Positions 12,279 through 23,344 of a stretch of 64,000 nucleotides of DNA are shown here, piece after piece. The notes under the pieces were generated by a model. That model saw only the letters and a program-made list of their open reading frames with translations, was not told the DNA's origin and did no database searches. The DNA comes from Gymnothorax reevesii (Eukaryota > Chordata > Actinopteri > Anguilliformes > Muraenidae), in contig CM056576.1 in the NCBI GenBank assembly GCA_029721435.1, forward strand, positions 112,014,666-112,078,665, given 5' to 3'. The position numbers and the translations under genes are program-made. Positions within the stretch are counted from its first letter, which is position 1. Every line of letters begins with the position of its first letter.

Positions 12279-12434
12279 CTACACAACACATGAGGGGCTG
12301 AGCTTTACTACTGTGTGTTTACTATGTGTGTTGCATATGTTCTTCTTGCACATGATGCATGTATATTGTATTTTTCTCTCCGTCTTTGGTCCACACACGT
12401 TGCAGCGCATCATTTTGTTGCTGCTGGCCGTAGC
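12279..12434 (-). pseudogene. C-terminal cysteine-rich exon of piggyBac-like transposase
   Basis: Reading the minus strand, a plausible splice acceptor (ttttcattattctag) ends at 12435. The exon then encodes a Lys/Arg-rich segment with two CxxC motifs (RCNVCGPK and YTCIMCKKNIC), a following CNTHS motif, and a stop at 12279-12281. Spaced Cys/His pairs at the extreme C-terminus are typical of the piggyBac cysteine-rich DNA-binding domain. Upstream coding exons are not found, so the gene is truncated. It lies nearest the left TIR, as expected for a minus-strand gene. It is too short to stand out as an open frame. Confidence 0.65.
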
Positions 12435-13149
12435 CTAGAATAATGAAAATATCAGGAATTTTACTAACTCCTCTCTCTCACTCGGAACCTCTCAGCAGAT
12501 TGTGCTACTCTTCATCAGGCCTTGGATGTGACAGAAAGTTGATATGCTGCTCCGCCTGACATTTCTTTGCCAGAAGACCAATTTACGCTGTTCTGTAAAT
12601 CCACGCACTACATCGCCACTGGATGGAGGCAAAAAGGAGGCAAAACTTACCTTCGCAAAATCTATGTGTGGCGACGCTTCCTCGTGTCTTCACACAAGAG
12701 GCAACATGTTTTCACCAATTTGACATCGAACCCAGCGATGCCACTGGACGGCGCCATGTTTATCCGGTAAAAAAATGTTCCAGCTAATGGCTTTTGCAGT
12801 CACACATCCGAGGTTCGCCGAGTGACCTCTCTCTGTCTCTCAGTCGCACAGAAGGAACGAAGGTAGGAAAGAAAGAGGGAAAGTTCTTCCTCTCCATCAT
12901 CATCAAAAGCTCCTTTCTCTTCCGACATCATTGGCAAGGCCATCTGAGCAGAGATTCTTTCGGCCATCTTGATCAGTTGAGATGATAAACTACATTGGAA
13001 AAGCTATATTTATTCTGTCCTGCCTTCAATTTGCTGGGACCTTTGTCTTGGTTCCCACAAGACAGAGGGTAAAATGTGCGGGATCGTGAAAGCAGACAAG
13101 TGTCGGTGCTTGAATTTTGCAACAATGTTGCAACCTTGTCTGGAACGGC

Positions 13150-13220
13150 AGGCGCAGAAACATAAAATTCACACTCACGCACACAAACTCACGCACACAC
13201 GCAAACACACACACTAACAG
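13150..13220 (+). repeat. CA-rich low-complexity tract
   Basis: Imperfect CACA/CTCACGCA repeats inside the piggyBac-like element. Open frames across it are repeat artefacts. Confidence 0.8.
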
Positions 13221-13709
13221 CAAGCCCAAACAGAAAGAGGACAGAGTGAAGGTACACACTTTTACTAGCCCCGGCTCCAGTAGACCCAAACGTCCTGTAT
13301 GTATGTAATATAAATGTGTAGGGGGGTGTACAGTGTGTGGTCAGATATGTGTTCTTCACAGAAAATGAGCCAAGGCCAATGAGTCTGAGTTTGAAGAAAT
13401 AACTACAGCGCTCGGCAACCGAGCACATGTATCTCCAGAAGGCCCCCCAGTTGGGCCCAGATGGTCCCAGAGTACCATCTGTGTCGTGACCTTACCATAA
13501 TACATGTCCCTGCAAAATTTGAAAAGAATCAGTGCACTTATGTGAGCTGTTGAGCGTTCACAAGAAAATCTCTGCGGACGCGTGACGAGGCCAAATCCAT
13601 AGTATCCTCCAACCTTCGTTCGGGGGATACAATTAATTGTATAATTTTTCCTTTGATAAAAAATGAAAATGGGTCCTACAGACCCGAACACCATACAAGG
13701 GTTAATAGA

Positions 13710-14355
13710 AACACAAACCTGGGGAAAGCGAACAACGGGACAAACTGAGAAATGTTCATCCATCAAACATCAGCATTAGTCTAAGTATGAATATTCTCAT
13801 CACAATCATTGTGAAAGCCTAATAAATGTCAAGTAAAAGACCTCCCTCTCCTTAAAAAAAGTTGCCCGCCAACAACAGATTTAATCTGACACAATCCACT
13901 TTCACATTTCAAGTGTCACAGTTTTACGTATGGTATTTCAGTGAGGTTACTCCCTGTATTTTTGTAATTTGTTCAAATCTAAGGCATTTCAACGGGATCA
14001 ACTGCTGCATCCTACATACAGGAGTTTGCAACTCACTTTCCAGTATTTTTTACCCTTTCCATTTCCAGTTTGAAATTGGAACTGAGTTGTGCCACTTGAA
14101 TCTACCTTGAATCTACCTTTACTGACATGTTCTCCAGTGGTCATACATTTGTGTCATCTTAAAAATACCCATAACAGGCCACAGAATTGGTAAGGAAAGT
14201 TCCAAATACTGTGATTGACCTGTGTGCTCAAAATTTTGTGCATGGGCTGTAACTGTTCACTCATGAACCAAAATAACTGGAAGAATTTGTGCATGCAATG
14301 GTAATTTCGATAACTTTGGCCGAACTAAACCAACAGTACCCTTTGTTAAACGGTA
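13710..14355. other. Unassigned intergenic DNA
   Basis: No gene, transposon end or clear repeat seen between the piggyBac-like element and the minisatellite. Confidence 0.4.
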
Positions 14356-14360
14356 GCTGC

Positions 14361-14468
14361 CCATTGGTCCAACTACCCATTGGTCCGACGTCCCGTTCCT
14401 CCGACAAAATGACCCCATTGGTCCCACCTCCCATTGGTCCGACCTCCCGTTACTCCGACAAAATCGAC
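14361..14468 (+). repeat. 54-bp tandem repeat, two units
   Basis: The string ccattggtcc occurs at 14361, 14377, 14415 and 14431. This gives a 54-bp higher unit made of two ccattggtcc motifs 16 bp apart plus a cgttcctccgacaaaat-like spacer. An inverted copy of the core (atgggaggtcggacca) appears at 14577-14592, so the array sits in a partly palindromic setting. Each ccattgg is an inverted CCAAT box. Confidence 0.8.
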
Positions 14469-14470
14469 CA

Positions 14471-14533
14471 GAGACCGAGAGAGAGAGAGAGCTCTCAGAA
14501 ACGCACAGCACACACACACACACACGGGGGGGG
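14471..14533 (+). repeat. Compound GA / CA / G-run microsatellite
   Basis: (GA)n at 14471-14492, (CA)n at about 14505-14525, then a run of eight G. Confidence 0.9.
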
Positions 14534-14757
14534 GATGGGGTGGCATGTGTGTTTATTCATTGCACAAGGGAACTAATGGGAGGTCGGACCAGTGCCATGG
14601 ACCCTGTTAAAGACAGTCATGTCCATCTCCACTCGAGGACTCCTGCTGTAACAATTTATGAGTAATTACAGCATATCTTTGGCTCAAACCTAACGTCACA
14701 TGGTTCTTACTGCTTTCATTTTTTTGTTTTTTTTTGGGGGGGGGTCCACCCCACTCA

Positions 14758-15085
14758 CCCGCTGCACATTGCTGAACTGTTTAATTCACCACAGCAACCT
14801 GCTCCCATTGACTCAAGAGGAGGATGTTGTGGCACGTGATTCCTGAAACTCACTTGACGACCGCCCTATGCTCTCGGAGAATCATGCAGTCACACTAAGC
14901 TTGTACATCTGAAAGCCTTTGGCTGACCAGGAGTGACCACTAGAGAGCATTGAGACTGAGGAATTTAACCGGCTTAACCCATAATATCCCCGGCAAGCCT
15001 CTGCCAATTGTGACCTCAACCTTGCAGACTTCCAGCCATAGCCAGTAATAGCATGGCTGGGATTCTAACGCCTGACATCTTAGCT
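14758..15085. repeat. Diverged interspersed repeat, copy A
   Basis: This copy pairs with 15790-16115. Shared landmarks in the same order are a caacag-type segment followed by cccattgactca, then gagact..., ttaaccggcttaaccca (ttgaccagttcaaccctt in copy B), then ccagccatagcc and atggctgggatt. The flanks differ, so this is an interspersed family rather than a simple tandem copy. No TIRs or coding sequence recognised; class unknown. Confidence 0.65.
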
Positions 15086-15601
15086 GTAAATTTTTCCTGC
15101 ATTCATTATGAAACCATGCAAGATGCTTGAGAACAAAAGCACAAAAACAAAAATCACTGAAAGAAAAAAAGAAAAGAAACCACAAACTGTTCCTTAGTCC
15201 TCGCAGCTAATAAAGAAAAGCATAAAAACAATTAATCAGCATGGCGGAAGCAGCAAAGAAGCCCCCCAACACCAAGTAGAGGTAAAAATTAACTGAAAGA
15301 AATGAAAACATTCACCTCCTTTGTTCGTGAAATCATCTCCCTAAAGGCAGTCTCATTCTTTTTCTGGTCAGTTCTGACTATTTGAGCTACCGGGTTAGAA
15401 AGGCCAGTAAAATTATTACTAATGATCCACTTTTCTCTCATCTGCCATATGATTGTATCGACTGCTCAGAGATTATTATTGACCTGGGGCAAGGAAGACA
15501 TACAGTCAGCACCACAGTGTCTGATCAGCAGGGATGGATAATATTTCCAATATATGTGCCAGAAATGCATAATTAAAATATAGAATGCTATTTTGTCTTT
15601 T

Positions 15602-15760
15602 TATGCCTCCGGAATCGAAGATTCGGGGGCATACAGTTTTTCACCTGTCCGTCTGTTTGTCTGCAGTGGAAAAAAAACTTTAACCTGCAATACTTTGACC
15701 TGCCGCCGGGGGCATCAATGTTCCACAAACACAACTTGTTATTTTTGTTTTTCTTGGGGG
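15602..15760 (+). repeat. Short repeat with a 5' foldback
   Basis: It starts with a near-perfect hairpin: atgcctccggaatc at 15603-15616 against gattcgggggcat at 15620-15632. A cctgtccgtctgtttgtctg-like tract follows, and a second ggggcat occurs near 15710. This layout resembles a widespread animal repeat family of uncertain class. The block at 33570-34120 has a similar layout with a different hairpin. Class not assigned. Confidence 0.5.
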
Positions 15761-15789
15761 GTTGTGGCAGTTTTCCCCTTTTTCCGATC

Positions 15790-16115
15790 ATGAACACAGC
15801 TAAACTGTTCAGTCGGCAGCAACGTTTTGTTCCCATTGACTCAGTAAGAACATTCCTCTTTCTTGCCCTCACATCTTTTTCACTATACAGTCTCACCGCT
15901 GAACATACATTGCTTATGACCTCATAAGACAAAGCAGTCGGAGTACAATTTCCTCATTCAGCAACAAGCACCTGGCCAACCAGCAATGAGACTGCCAAAC
16001 TTTGACCAGTTCAACCCTTATCATCCCTGCCTAGATTAAGCAAATAGTTGCCTCACTCATTTGAAACACCAGCCATAGCCTTTAATGTCAATGGCTGGGA
16101 TTATACCTAATCATG
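15790..16115. repeat. Diverged interspersed repeat, copy B
   Basis: Homologue of 14758-15085, with the same landmark order over about 330 bp and many substitutions and small indels. The conserved core ccagccatagcc ... atggctgggatt lies at 16071-16105. Confidence 0.65.
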
Positions 16116-16119
16116 AGGC

Positions 16120-17540
16120 TTTCTTCGTTTTTTTTTTTGTTTTGTTTTTTTCATATTTTCAAAATATTGGAAATACTTCTCTCACCGAGCCCTGAAACTC
16201 CTCATGCCATTTGCAGACAGAGTTAGGTCATCTGCGGTGGATATTCGAATGCAAAATAGCTCAACCAACTTTTTTACTTCTATCTTAAAGGGATACTGTA
16301 TTTGTACAGTTCTATAGCCATAACAGCAAAATGGGAATAATAAAAAATTGAAGGCAAAAATGTTAAAAGCTGGAAAATTGCCAAAGAGTGAAATTATTCT
16401 ATTTTTGGGACTGGAACTAAAATTGCCAATTTATGGGGCGCGTGAAGGATGATGTACAATGAGGACCTTGCGTTGACCTTCACTGAAAGCACTAATGGAT
16501 TCTCGTCATTCTTATTGGTCACAACACAATCTGCTGCATGAGTAGCATCAGTACCCTCATTATGCAGGCGCAGATCCACACATGTAGGCATGGCCTAGAA
16601 CTCACCAACAAGGCATGGCCCTACTTCCCCACCCTTAATTCAACATAAACGTGCAAACCAGAGAGAAAACCAATCTACACCATCAATACAATTGGTTTTG
16701 TGCAGTGCCAAAACATTAGATTAATATCAGGCACGTGAAAAATTTAGAGTCGCCAGCATTAACTGGCTTTTCTCACTTAGCCTTTTAACATGGCGGCTTT
16801 GTGGCCTCAAATGACTAAAGCTTGAAGGAGCTTGCTAACTAGCAATCATGCACTGCATTTAATTTGCATCAAAATCATAGGAATTGCACTTGTGGTTCAG
16901 AAACGCGCGTGTAGTATTAACTGTCCAGATGATTTTGATTTTTTCGCACATTACTTCCTTGGTTTACTTGTGTGTGTTGAATCAAGGGAAGTAAAGTAGG
17001 GGCATTGTTGGAGACTTCTATGCCATGCCATCAAGTGATGATCTGAGCCTGTGTCATGAGGTCTGATATGGATTCAACGCATGGAATGAAAAGTGTTGTG
17101 ACACTGTTGTGCATTTGCATGTAATTCAAGACAGCAGATCAGGAGCAACTTCCAGTTCAAGAGAGGATGAAGGAGTGAAGAAATATTACATTTCTATAGC
17201 CTGCAATTAAAAGCTCAGTCTTTTGTTTGCACGCAGCCAGTAGATAAATTGACATGTGACTGGTTACTCTTTTCTTTATTATATTTAGCAAAAAAATAAT
17301 ACACCTACTTTATTTTCTGTTAATCTTGGAAATATGAAGGAAATTTAAATGCATTTACATTATCGGACACATAACTTTTTACATTATTATGTACGCGTAC
17401 TAAACTGTAGTAGGAGATCGGGTCAAATAATGAATTCACAATGTAGGTTTGGGATCCATTGATTTATATTCTGAAGATACATACTGTATGTCATAACATT
17501 TTCCAGGGACTAAATGCTGTATTTGATTTTTAAAAATTAA
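16120..17540. other. Repeat-poor intergenic DNA
   Basis: Apart from a T-run near 16130-16150, I see no repeats, transposon ends or coding features. Confidence 0.45.
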
Positions 17541-17546
17541 ATGTAA

Positions 17547-19001
17547 TGGTGCGATCAGGAACCAGTCGCGAGAACCAGGCAATGCAGTAGAACTTGGTTT
17601 ATTAAGGGGGAGGACCCCCGCAGGGCAGAAGCCAAAAGTACTAAGTCCACAATCCAAAAATCAAAATCCAGTTGGGCAAAAATAGGATCAAAAACCAGGG
17701 CAGCAATCACAGTAATCATAGTCGGACAAAAATGGGTCTGGTTCACAGGAATAGGTATATCAGAGAAGCAAAGCCAGAATCCAATGGCTGTAATCTGAAT
17801 CGTAACCAGGGCAGCAAACATAGATCTCGTGGTCGGGCAGAAAAAGGTCAAAACACGCAGATGCAACAAAAATCCAAAATCACAAAGGCAAAAATCGAAA
17901 AGTCGGGCAGTCCAGTCAGAAAGATAAACACTGACTAATCAATGCGAAATGAAACGTGGCACAAGAAGACGAGGAAGAAGAGGAAAACGATCTGTCAGAG
18001 ACTGGCCGTGAGAAGACACGTAATATACACTTCTGGGGAGATCACATAGGGAGAAACACTGGTGCAGGTTGTCAGACTGATTACAAGGGAGAGGCACATG
18101 AGGGAGAGCCTAATCACATGAAATTTGGCAAAAGCCAAAACATGGACAGGGAACGCGGGACTAACCTGTACATAGAAACTCCGTAACTGGAGCTGTTTAT
18201 CTAACGTGCATAGATAATTAGAGAAGGGACAGTGTGATTTAGATGTGTTTTCCACAGAAATGTAGCACAGGAGATCAGGGAAAGAAAGGTGGCAGAGACT
18301 AGAACAGGGCAAGTGCTGAGAGCTTGTTAATCAATTAGTAAGTGAAACTATACAATCCCTTGGTGCTTGTTAGTAAGTTAGTACTATATACAATGTTAGT
18401 TGGTGTTAGTAACTTCTAGCGAAAATAACAAACTGTTAGTATGGTTAGTAAGGCGAAGTAAGTAAACGAGATCGGAAGGAAGGTTGAAATCCAGAATCCA
18501 ATAAATCACCGGAAGAGTAACGCGCAGGACTGGGGCTGTGAACAATGACAAGACAAGAGACCAGACGGGGGAGACAAAGTGCAATGCATAGTGGAAAACA
18601 TGAACCGGAATATGACTATGGCAAAATGTAAAACATGGAAAAGTTAAAACTAAGACAATACGTAAACTAATCAAAATTACCAAACTAATCAAAATTGAGC
18701 TGACCTGCTCAATCAGCTGTGGCAATCAGCTGAGTCAGAGGCGCTTGCCTCAACCAATGACCTAGCTTGGCTTGATAGTTTAGGCCGTTCAGTCAACCGA
18801 GGCAGCTGGCTGGGCTCCGATCTGGGCGAGAGGTGCATGCCTCAACCAATTAGCGAGCTAGGCAAGACAGCCTGGGCCATGCAATCAACTGGGGCAGTGG
18901 GCTAGGCTCTGAGCATGGCGAGAGGCGCTTGCCGCAACCAATGGCGAGCTATGCCAGACAGCTTGGACCTTGCGATCAGCTGCACCAGACTGGCTGGGTG
19001 A
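17547..19001 (-). mobile_element. LTR-like element, minus orientation
   Basis: On the minus strand a polyadenylation-type AATAAA (complement at 17598-17603) lies near the element's 3' end, preceded by a long stretch rich in ctggttttggattttg-like variants typical of fish solo LTRs. Candidate ends are TGGTGCG at 17547 and a CCAGTC-containing terminus at 19001, flanked by TGTAA (17542-17546 and 19002-19006). The far end reads TGA rather than a canonical CA, so the boundaries are tentative. No gag, pol or env sequence. A 92-bp tandem array lies at its upstream end. Confidence 0.45.
18705..18985. repeat. 92-bp tandem repeat, about three units
   Basis: The motif (g)cgcttgcctcaaccaat or its variant recurs at 18741, 18833 and 18925, an exact 92-bp period, with flanking agcta/ggcag and caatcagctg segments also repeated. 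Each unit carries a CAACCAAT core (CCAAT box). It lies in the U3-like part of the minus-oriented LTR-like element, so it may be an enhancer-type array; that role is inference. Confidence 0.85.
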
Positions 19002-19009
19002 TGTAAGTT

Positions 19010-20270
19010 TATGGCATGACCTCGTTGCCTGTCTGAATTAACACTATGCTCAATTTCAGGTTATGTAGTTCAGATGTTATTGTAATAAATTCAGTTTATT
19101 CCCAGCTTGTCAGAACACTTGGCGTCTCATAAAAGCTGATGGAAGTTAAGATGTTGTTTGCCGTCATCCTTCAAGTTACGTTCATTGCTGCTTACAGCGA
19201 TAAGATTTCCAGCGATAATTTCACCCCTGATGTCACTGGCAAGGTTGGAAACTTGTGTTTTCAATGCAACTTGCTTATTGGAGCCAAGATTGTAGCTGGT
19301 AGCATCAAGATGGCGACCAAGCAACATCGGTAAGTTTTTCCGTCAACAATTAAGCAAAAAGTGCACATTCGTTCAGACTGTCACGTCCATTCATAATATG
19401 TAATCTTCAGTGGATTATCATATAAAGGTTTGATGTGACCTTCAAATATCATATGAGCGGGAGTAAAAACAAACTTAACCATGTGATCCTGATCGTGCTG
19501 CATCGAGGAAGTGTGTCAGCTGCTTAACAGTGTGTTTGAATGTATGAATGTGATGTTGGACCGTTCACGGTGGTCAAACGTCATGATCCTTATAAGAATA
19601 TCAACTTTTTTCGTTTCGTTGGCATGTAATAAGGTGTCCTGCATTATGCACCATATTTTTTGTTTGTTTCGCTGATATTGCATCCTTTCTTTTGTCGTCG
19701 AACATCCTAGTAGTGTGAATACCCTCTCTGTAGAACCAGTATCGATGTGTTTGAGAGTTGCATCACTGAGTGACATTTTTCGTTGGATCACATTGGAAAA
19801 ATATTTCTGTCCAACAGTTACATCACGTATTTGACACTCAACTTCAGTCTTCTATAAAGAAACCACAGCAGACGCTCATTTATCATTATAAACTACAGTG
19901 TTTAGCCAGTAATGCTAGAAAAGAAATTATTCTGGTATGATAGGAGTCTTTATTTAAAAAAAAAAAACAATTCTAATGGAGCGTGGTTCTGGTTGTGTCA
20001 AGGTTCTGGTCTGTGTTCATGTTTAATGCTCATGTCTTATGTTCATGATTTTTTTTTCTTTATTTTTTTTGGTCATTGTATTCTCAGGTTTCAGTTCTGA
20101 AAGTGGACCAACAGCTTATGGACTGCTTTGGTGTGTATAAGGACCTGCTGGTTTGTGTGCATAATGGTGGTGTGTTGTTAGCGTGGGGAAAGGAACAGCT
20201 GCCGCACTGGTATATGACAGAGGGGTGAAAGCCCAAAAACGCACCCAAGCTTTGCAAAATCCTCGGCTGG
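19010..20270. other. Intergenic DNA without recognised features
   Basis: A frame at 19139-19333 ends near a good donor-like sequence (catcggtaagt), but the peptide has no family character and there is no supporting acceptor. I do not call it a gene. Confidence 0.4.
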
Positions 20271-20299
20271 TCTAACTGCACCTCTTCGGTTAGCTTCAA

Positions 20300-20430
20300 C
20301 CATAGTGGCTAGAATCAGGCAACGATATGATGAAACTGTCACATTGATACTTACCGAAGTAACGCAAGCATACTGATCTGAATTGCTGCATATAAGTTAA
20401 CCAGGAGTATTTTTAATTAGCAGAGCACGC
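20300..20430 (+). repeat. Partial copy of the TTAA element, holding an empty Tc1 site
   Basis: The segment from gtggctagaatcaggcaacg to gttaaccaggagtattttta matches 20970-21061 joined to 23742-23765 at roughly 90% by eye. At the position where the second copy carries a Tc1, this one reads gcatataagttaacc, with a single TA and no insertion. Confidence 0.85.
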
Positions 20431-21965
20431 AAACTAACATGCAGTAGCTGAAAATCGGTCATGACTTTAAATGTAATCTGTCGCGTGGAAAATTCGTTTC
20501 ACGTCCAAAGTGAAAGCTGCTTAATGCGCGCATAATGCCTGTATTCGCATCTTTGCATTGACTTTGAATGTAGGCTAATCTGTCCTGCAAAAAAGTAGTT
20601 TTGTGTCAGATGTGAAAGCAGCTTTATAGATAGTACATGAGAGCTAGAGAGAGCTTGGTTATGTTATGAACATAATAAAGGTTTTGCAGACCGTAAGTTC
20701 CATTAGCGCGGACAAGTTGCTGATGTGGAGCTAGCGAATTGATACCTCTGCAGGAAAGAATTACCTATTTAATCCCCGCCTATTTATTAGCCACAACAAT
20801 TTTTAAAGGGGGATGAAATTATGTCAAGATAGTGCAGAGAAATCATTTGTAACCCGGTAGAGCTTTTGCGTTTTGCATCGCTTTCATGGTAGTACCAGAG
20901 AGCTTGCTCAAACATTTGTGAAGTATCCGGCTGATCCCGGTCATGGATAAGTAAAGCGATCACTAACTGTTGTGGCTACAATCGGGCAACGTTATGATGA
21001 AACTGTCACATTGATGCTTACCAAAATAACACAAGCATTCTGATCAGAATTATTGCATATATAGCGCCCTCCATAATTACTGGCACCCCTGGTTAAGATG
21101 TGTTCTTTAGCATCTAATAAATTCAGTTTTTTTCTAAATAATATAGGACCACAATGGGAAAAAAGAGGAAAATCCAACCATAAATTCAAGTGTATTTATT
21201 CAGTGGGAAAAAATCTCACATTAAGAAATAATTCTTTTACATCAAATCATATGTGCCACAATCATTAGCACCCCTGATGTTAATACTTTGTACAACCCCT
21301 TTTTGCTAAGGAAACAGCACCTAATCTTCTCCTTTAATGTTTCACAAGATGGGAGAATACAGAAAGAGGGATCTTCGACCATTCCTCTTTGCAAAATCTC
21401 TCTAAATCATCCAGCGACCTGGGTCCTCTCCTCTGCACTCTCCTCACTCTCCTCAAAAGACTCATCTTTTGTGTTCCGCCAGACCCACTTAGAGTGCTTG
21501 TTGCCAAGAAGCTCTATCTTGGTCTCATCTGACCAAAGCACATGATCCCGGTTGAAGTCCCAGTACTGCTTAGCAAACTCCAGACGTTTGCGTTTATGAT
21601 GGTGAGCGAGAAAAGGTTTTTTCCGTGCATGCCTCCCAAACAGCTTGTTGGCATGTAGACAGCGCCTGAGGGTTGTTTTGGAGACTTTGTGACCCCAAGA
21701 TGCTACCATTTGTTGCAATTCTTAAACAGTGAGCTTTGGAGAACTTTTTATTTCTCTTACTATCCTCCTTACTATGCGTGGTGGCAAAATAACCTTGCGT
21801 CCTCGTCCAGGCTTGTTTACCACTTTTCCAGTTGTATTAAACTTCTTAATGATTGCTCTGACAGTAGATATGGGCAGGTGCAGGTGAGTGGCTATTTTCT
21901 TGTGGCCATTGCCTGACTAGTGAAGGTTGACACACATCTGCCTTACTTGAATGGTGTCTTCCTTT

Positions 21966-22860
21966 TGTTGGGGTCACATGGAGGAAAACTTTCATATGTG
22001 AGGATACAAAATGGAGTCCAGGACTTTCCATGACCACTTGCTGCCTGTAAGCCCCTCCCGCCAGCAGGCCAGGCACATAAAAGCAGTGGTCAACCATTTA
22101 ATCTCTTCTCTCTTCTCTTTGATCCACTCTTGGCTCTTGGACTCTTGTCTCTGGACTATCTGTCTCTCCCTTGGAGAGGCTCCTGGACCCCTGCGGACTA
22201 CTAAGGCTGGGGTCCTCCTCCCCCACCTCTTAGGCCCAGCATAGGCTGGCCATGTTGAAGCAGCAGCCACGCTACCAGGAGAAGAGCAGCCTTTGAAGCA
22301 ACAGCTTGCTTTTGAGGAGCGGCCAGCCTCCCTCCTCTTCCCACAGCAAAGACACAGACTTTTGCAGCACCAGAACCGCTCTTCCCAGCCGGATTAATAT
22401 CCCCCACGATCGGATCCTCCAGCAACTACCAAACCTCTTTCCTCAACTAAGGACTGGTAACAACTGGGCACAAACCTTCCTTTAAGACTAACAGTGACTG
22501 TGTGTATTTGTTAAATGATAGTTGTTGTGATTGTTTTTAAGACTGTGTTTTAGTTGGACAGGGTGGTATTAATGTATAGCAGACAAGCTCTTGCATGCAA
22601 ATAACCTCCTGTAGACTAACACGGCGCCTTTCCTGTGCAAAACACGCACATCTCTTAATTTTAACGTAATACACACAAACACAAACAACATTGAGCATTT
22701 TAAGTCATTTGACTGACTTTAAAACTCTAAACTTTCCATTGCTACAAAGATTTGGTCTTTGTTACAGTAGGGTTGCCTTCCCCCACTCCACATGGTCAGC
22801 AAAGCCCCCCCCCACTCACACCTCAGATCATCCCTTTGTTCCCTCTCACCCACACCCGCA

Positions 22861-22909
<49 letters not shown>

Positions 22910-23344
22910 CCTTCATTGTGTGTATAGTGTTTAGTGTAGTCTAGATTGTGTTTTTTATTTGTTTCATTTAAATAAATATTCCTTTAAGGCTTATGCTGTG
23001 GTTATTAATGTTGTGCAAGAGTGAATGAAACTGCCAACCTCTACTATTCAGAACTCTGAATCCTTCAATCTAACTATTGATTGGGTAAGTTGGTTACAAT
23101 TATCAATTTAATTATTAATCAATTTCCAAATCAATAGCTTAGTGGATATTGAGACTGAGGTTTTATTAATTGGCTATCGTTTTCCCTTCACTAAGGAAGG
23201 GTGGTGCCCCGAGGTATGTATATTAATATTTAATATTAATATTACAATATCATATTTTTTTTGGATAGTCAAATTAATAATATTGATATCATTAGGCAAA
23301 TTGCATTTTTCCCAACATTGCTGTGCGAGGCCATTACCCCAACA
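21966..23344 (+). mobile_element. Solo LTR (1379 bp) inserted in the transposase start
   Basis: Ends TGTTGGGG ... CCCCAACA, with CTTT direct repeats at 21962-21965 and 23345-23348. The sister Tc1 copies read uninterrupted here (gttcctttgtctttccc). A cataaaag promoter-like box lies near 22076 and AATAAA at 22971-22976, giving plus orientation. The AT-rich tail (taatattaatatt) after a ggtggtgcccc-like motif resembles the end of the LTR at 32764-35171, so the two may belong to related families. Long LTR with a 4-bp duplication; gypsy or ERV type not resolved. No internal genes. Confidence 0.88.
22865..22907 (+). repeat. (CA)n microsatellite
   Basis: About 21 uninterrupted CA units inside the LTR at 21966-23344; likely polymorphic. 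Confidence 0.95.

Larger units (their letters stand above)
11800..13701 (-). mobile_element. piggyBac-like element, internally deleted (1902 bp)
   Basis: The block starts cccttgcatggtgttc and ends gaacaccatacaaggg, an inverted terminus with one mismatch over 16 bp. Both ends abut TTAA (11796-11799 and 13702-13705), the target site of piggyBac. A minus-strand exon coding for a cysteine-rich C-terminal domain lies inside. The catalytic Asp-containing region is not recognisable, and the middle is low-complexity or unrelated sequence, so the copy depends on a transposase made elsewhere. Length 1.9 kb against the usual 2.4-3 kb. Confidence 0.8.

Noticed and set aside
13356..13766. 136-residue minus-strand frame
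   Set aside because: Crosses the right end of the piggyBac-like element, so it cannot be an ancestral gene; no domain seen.
19139..19333. Secreted protein exon followed by a splice donor
   Set aside because: Start and signal-like segment are plausible by chance; no acceptor, partner exon or family match.
22691..22934. Frames with poly-His/Thr or poly-Cys/Val
   Set aside because: Direct translation of a CA microsatellite.
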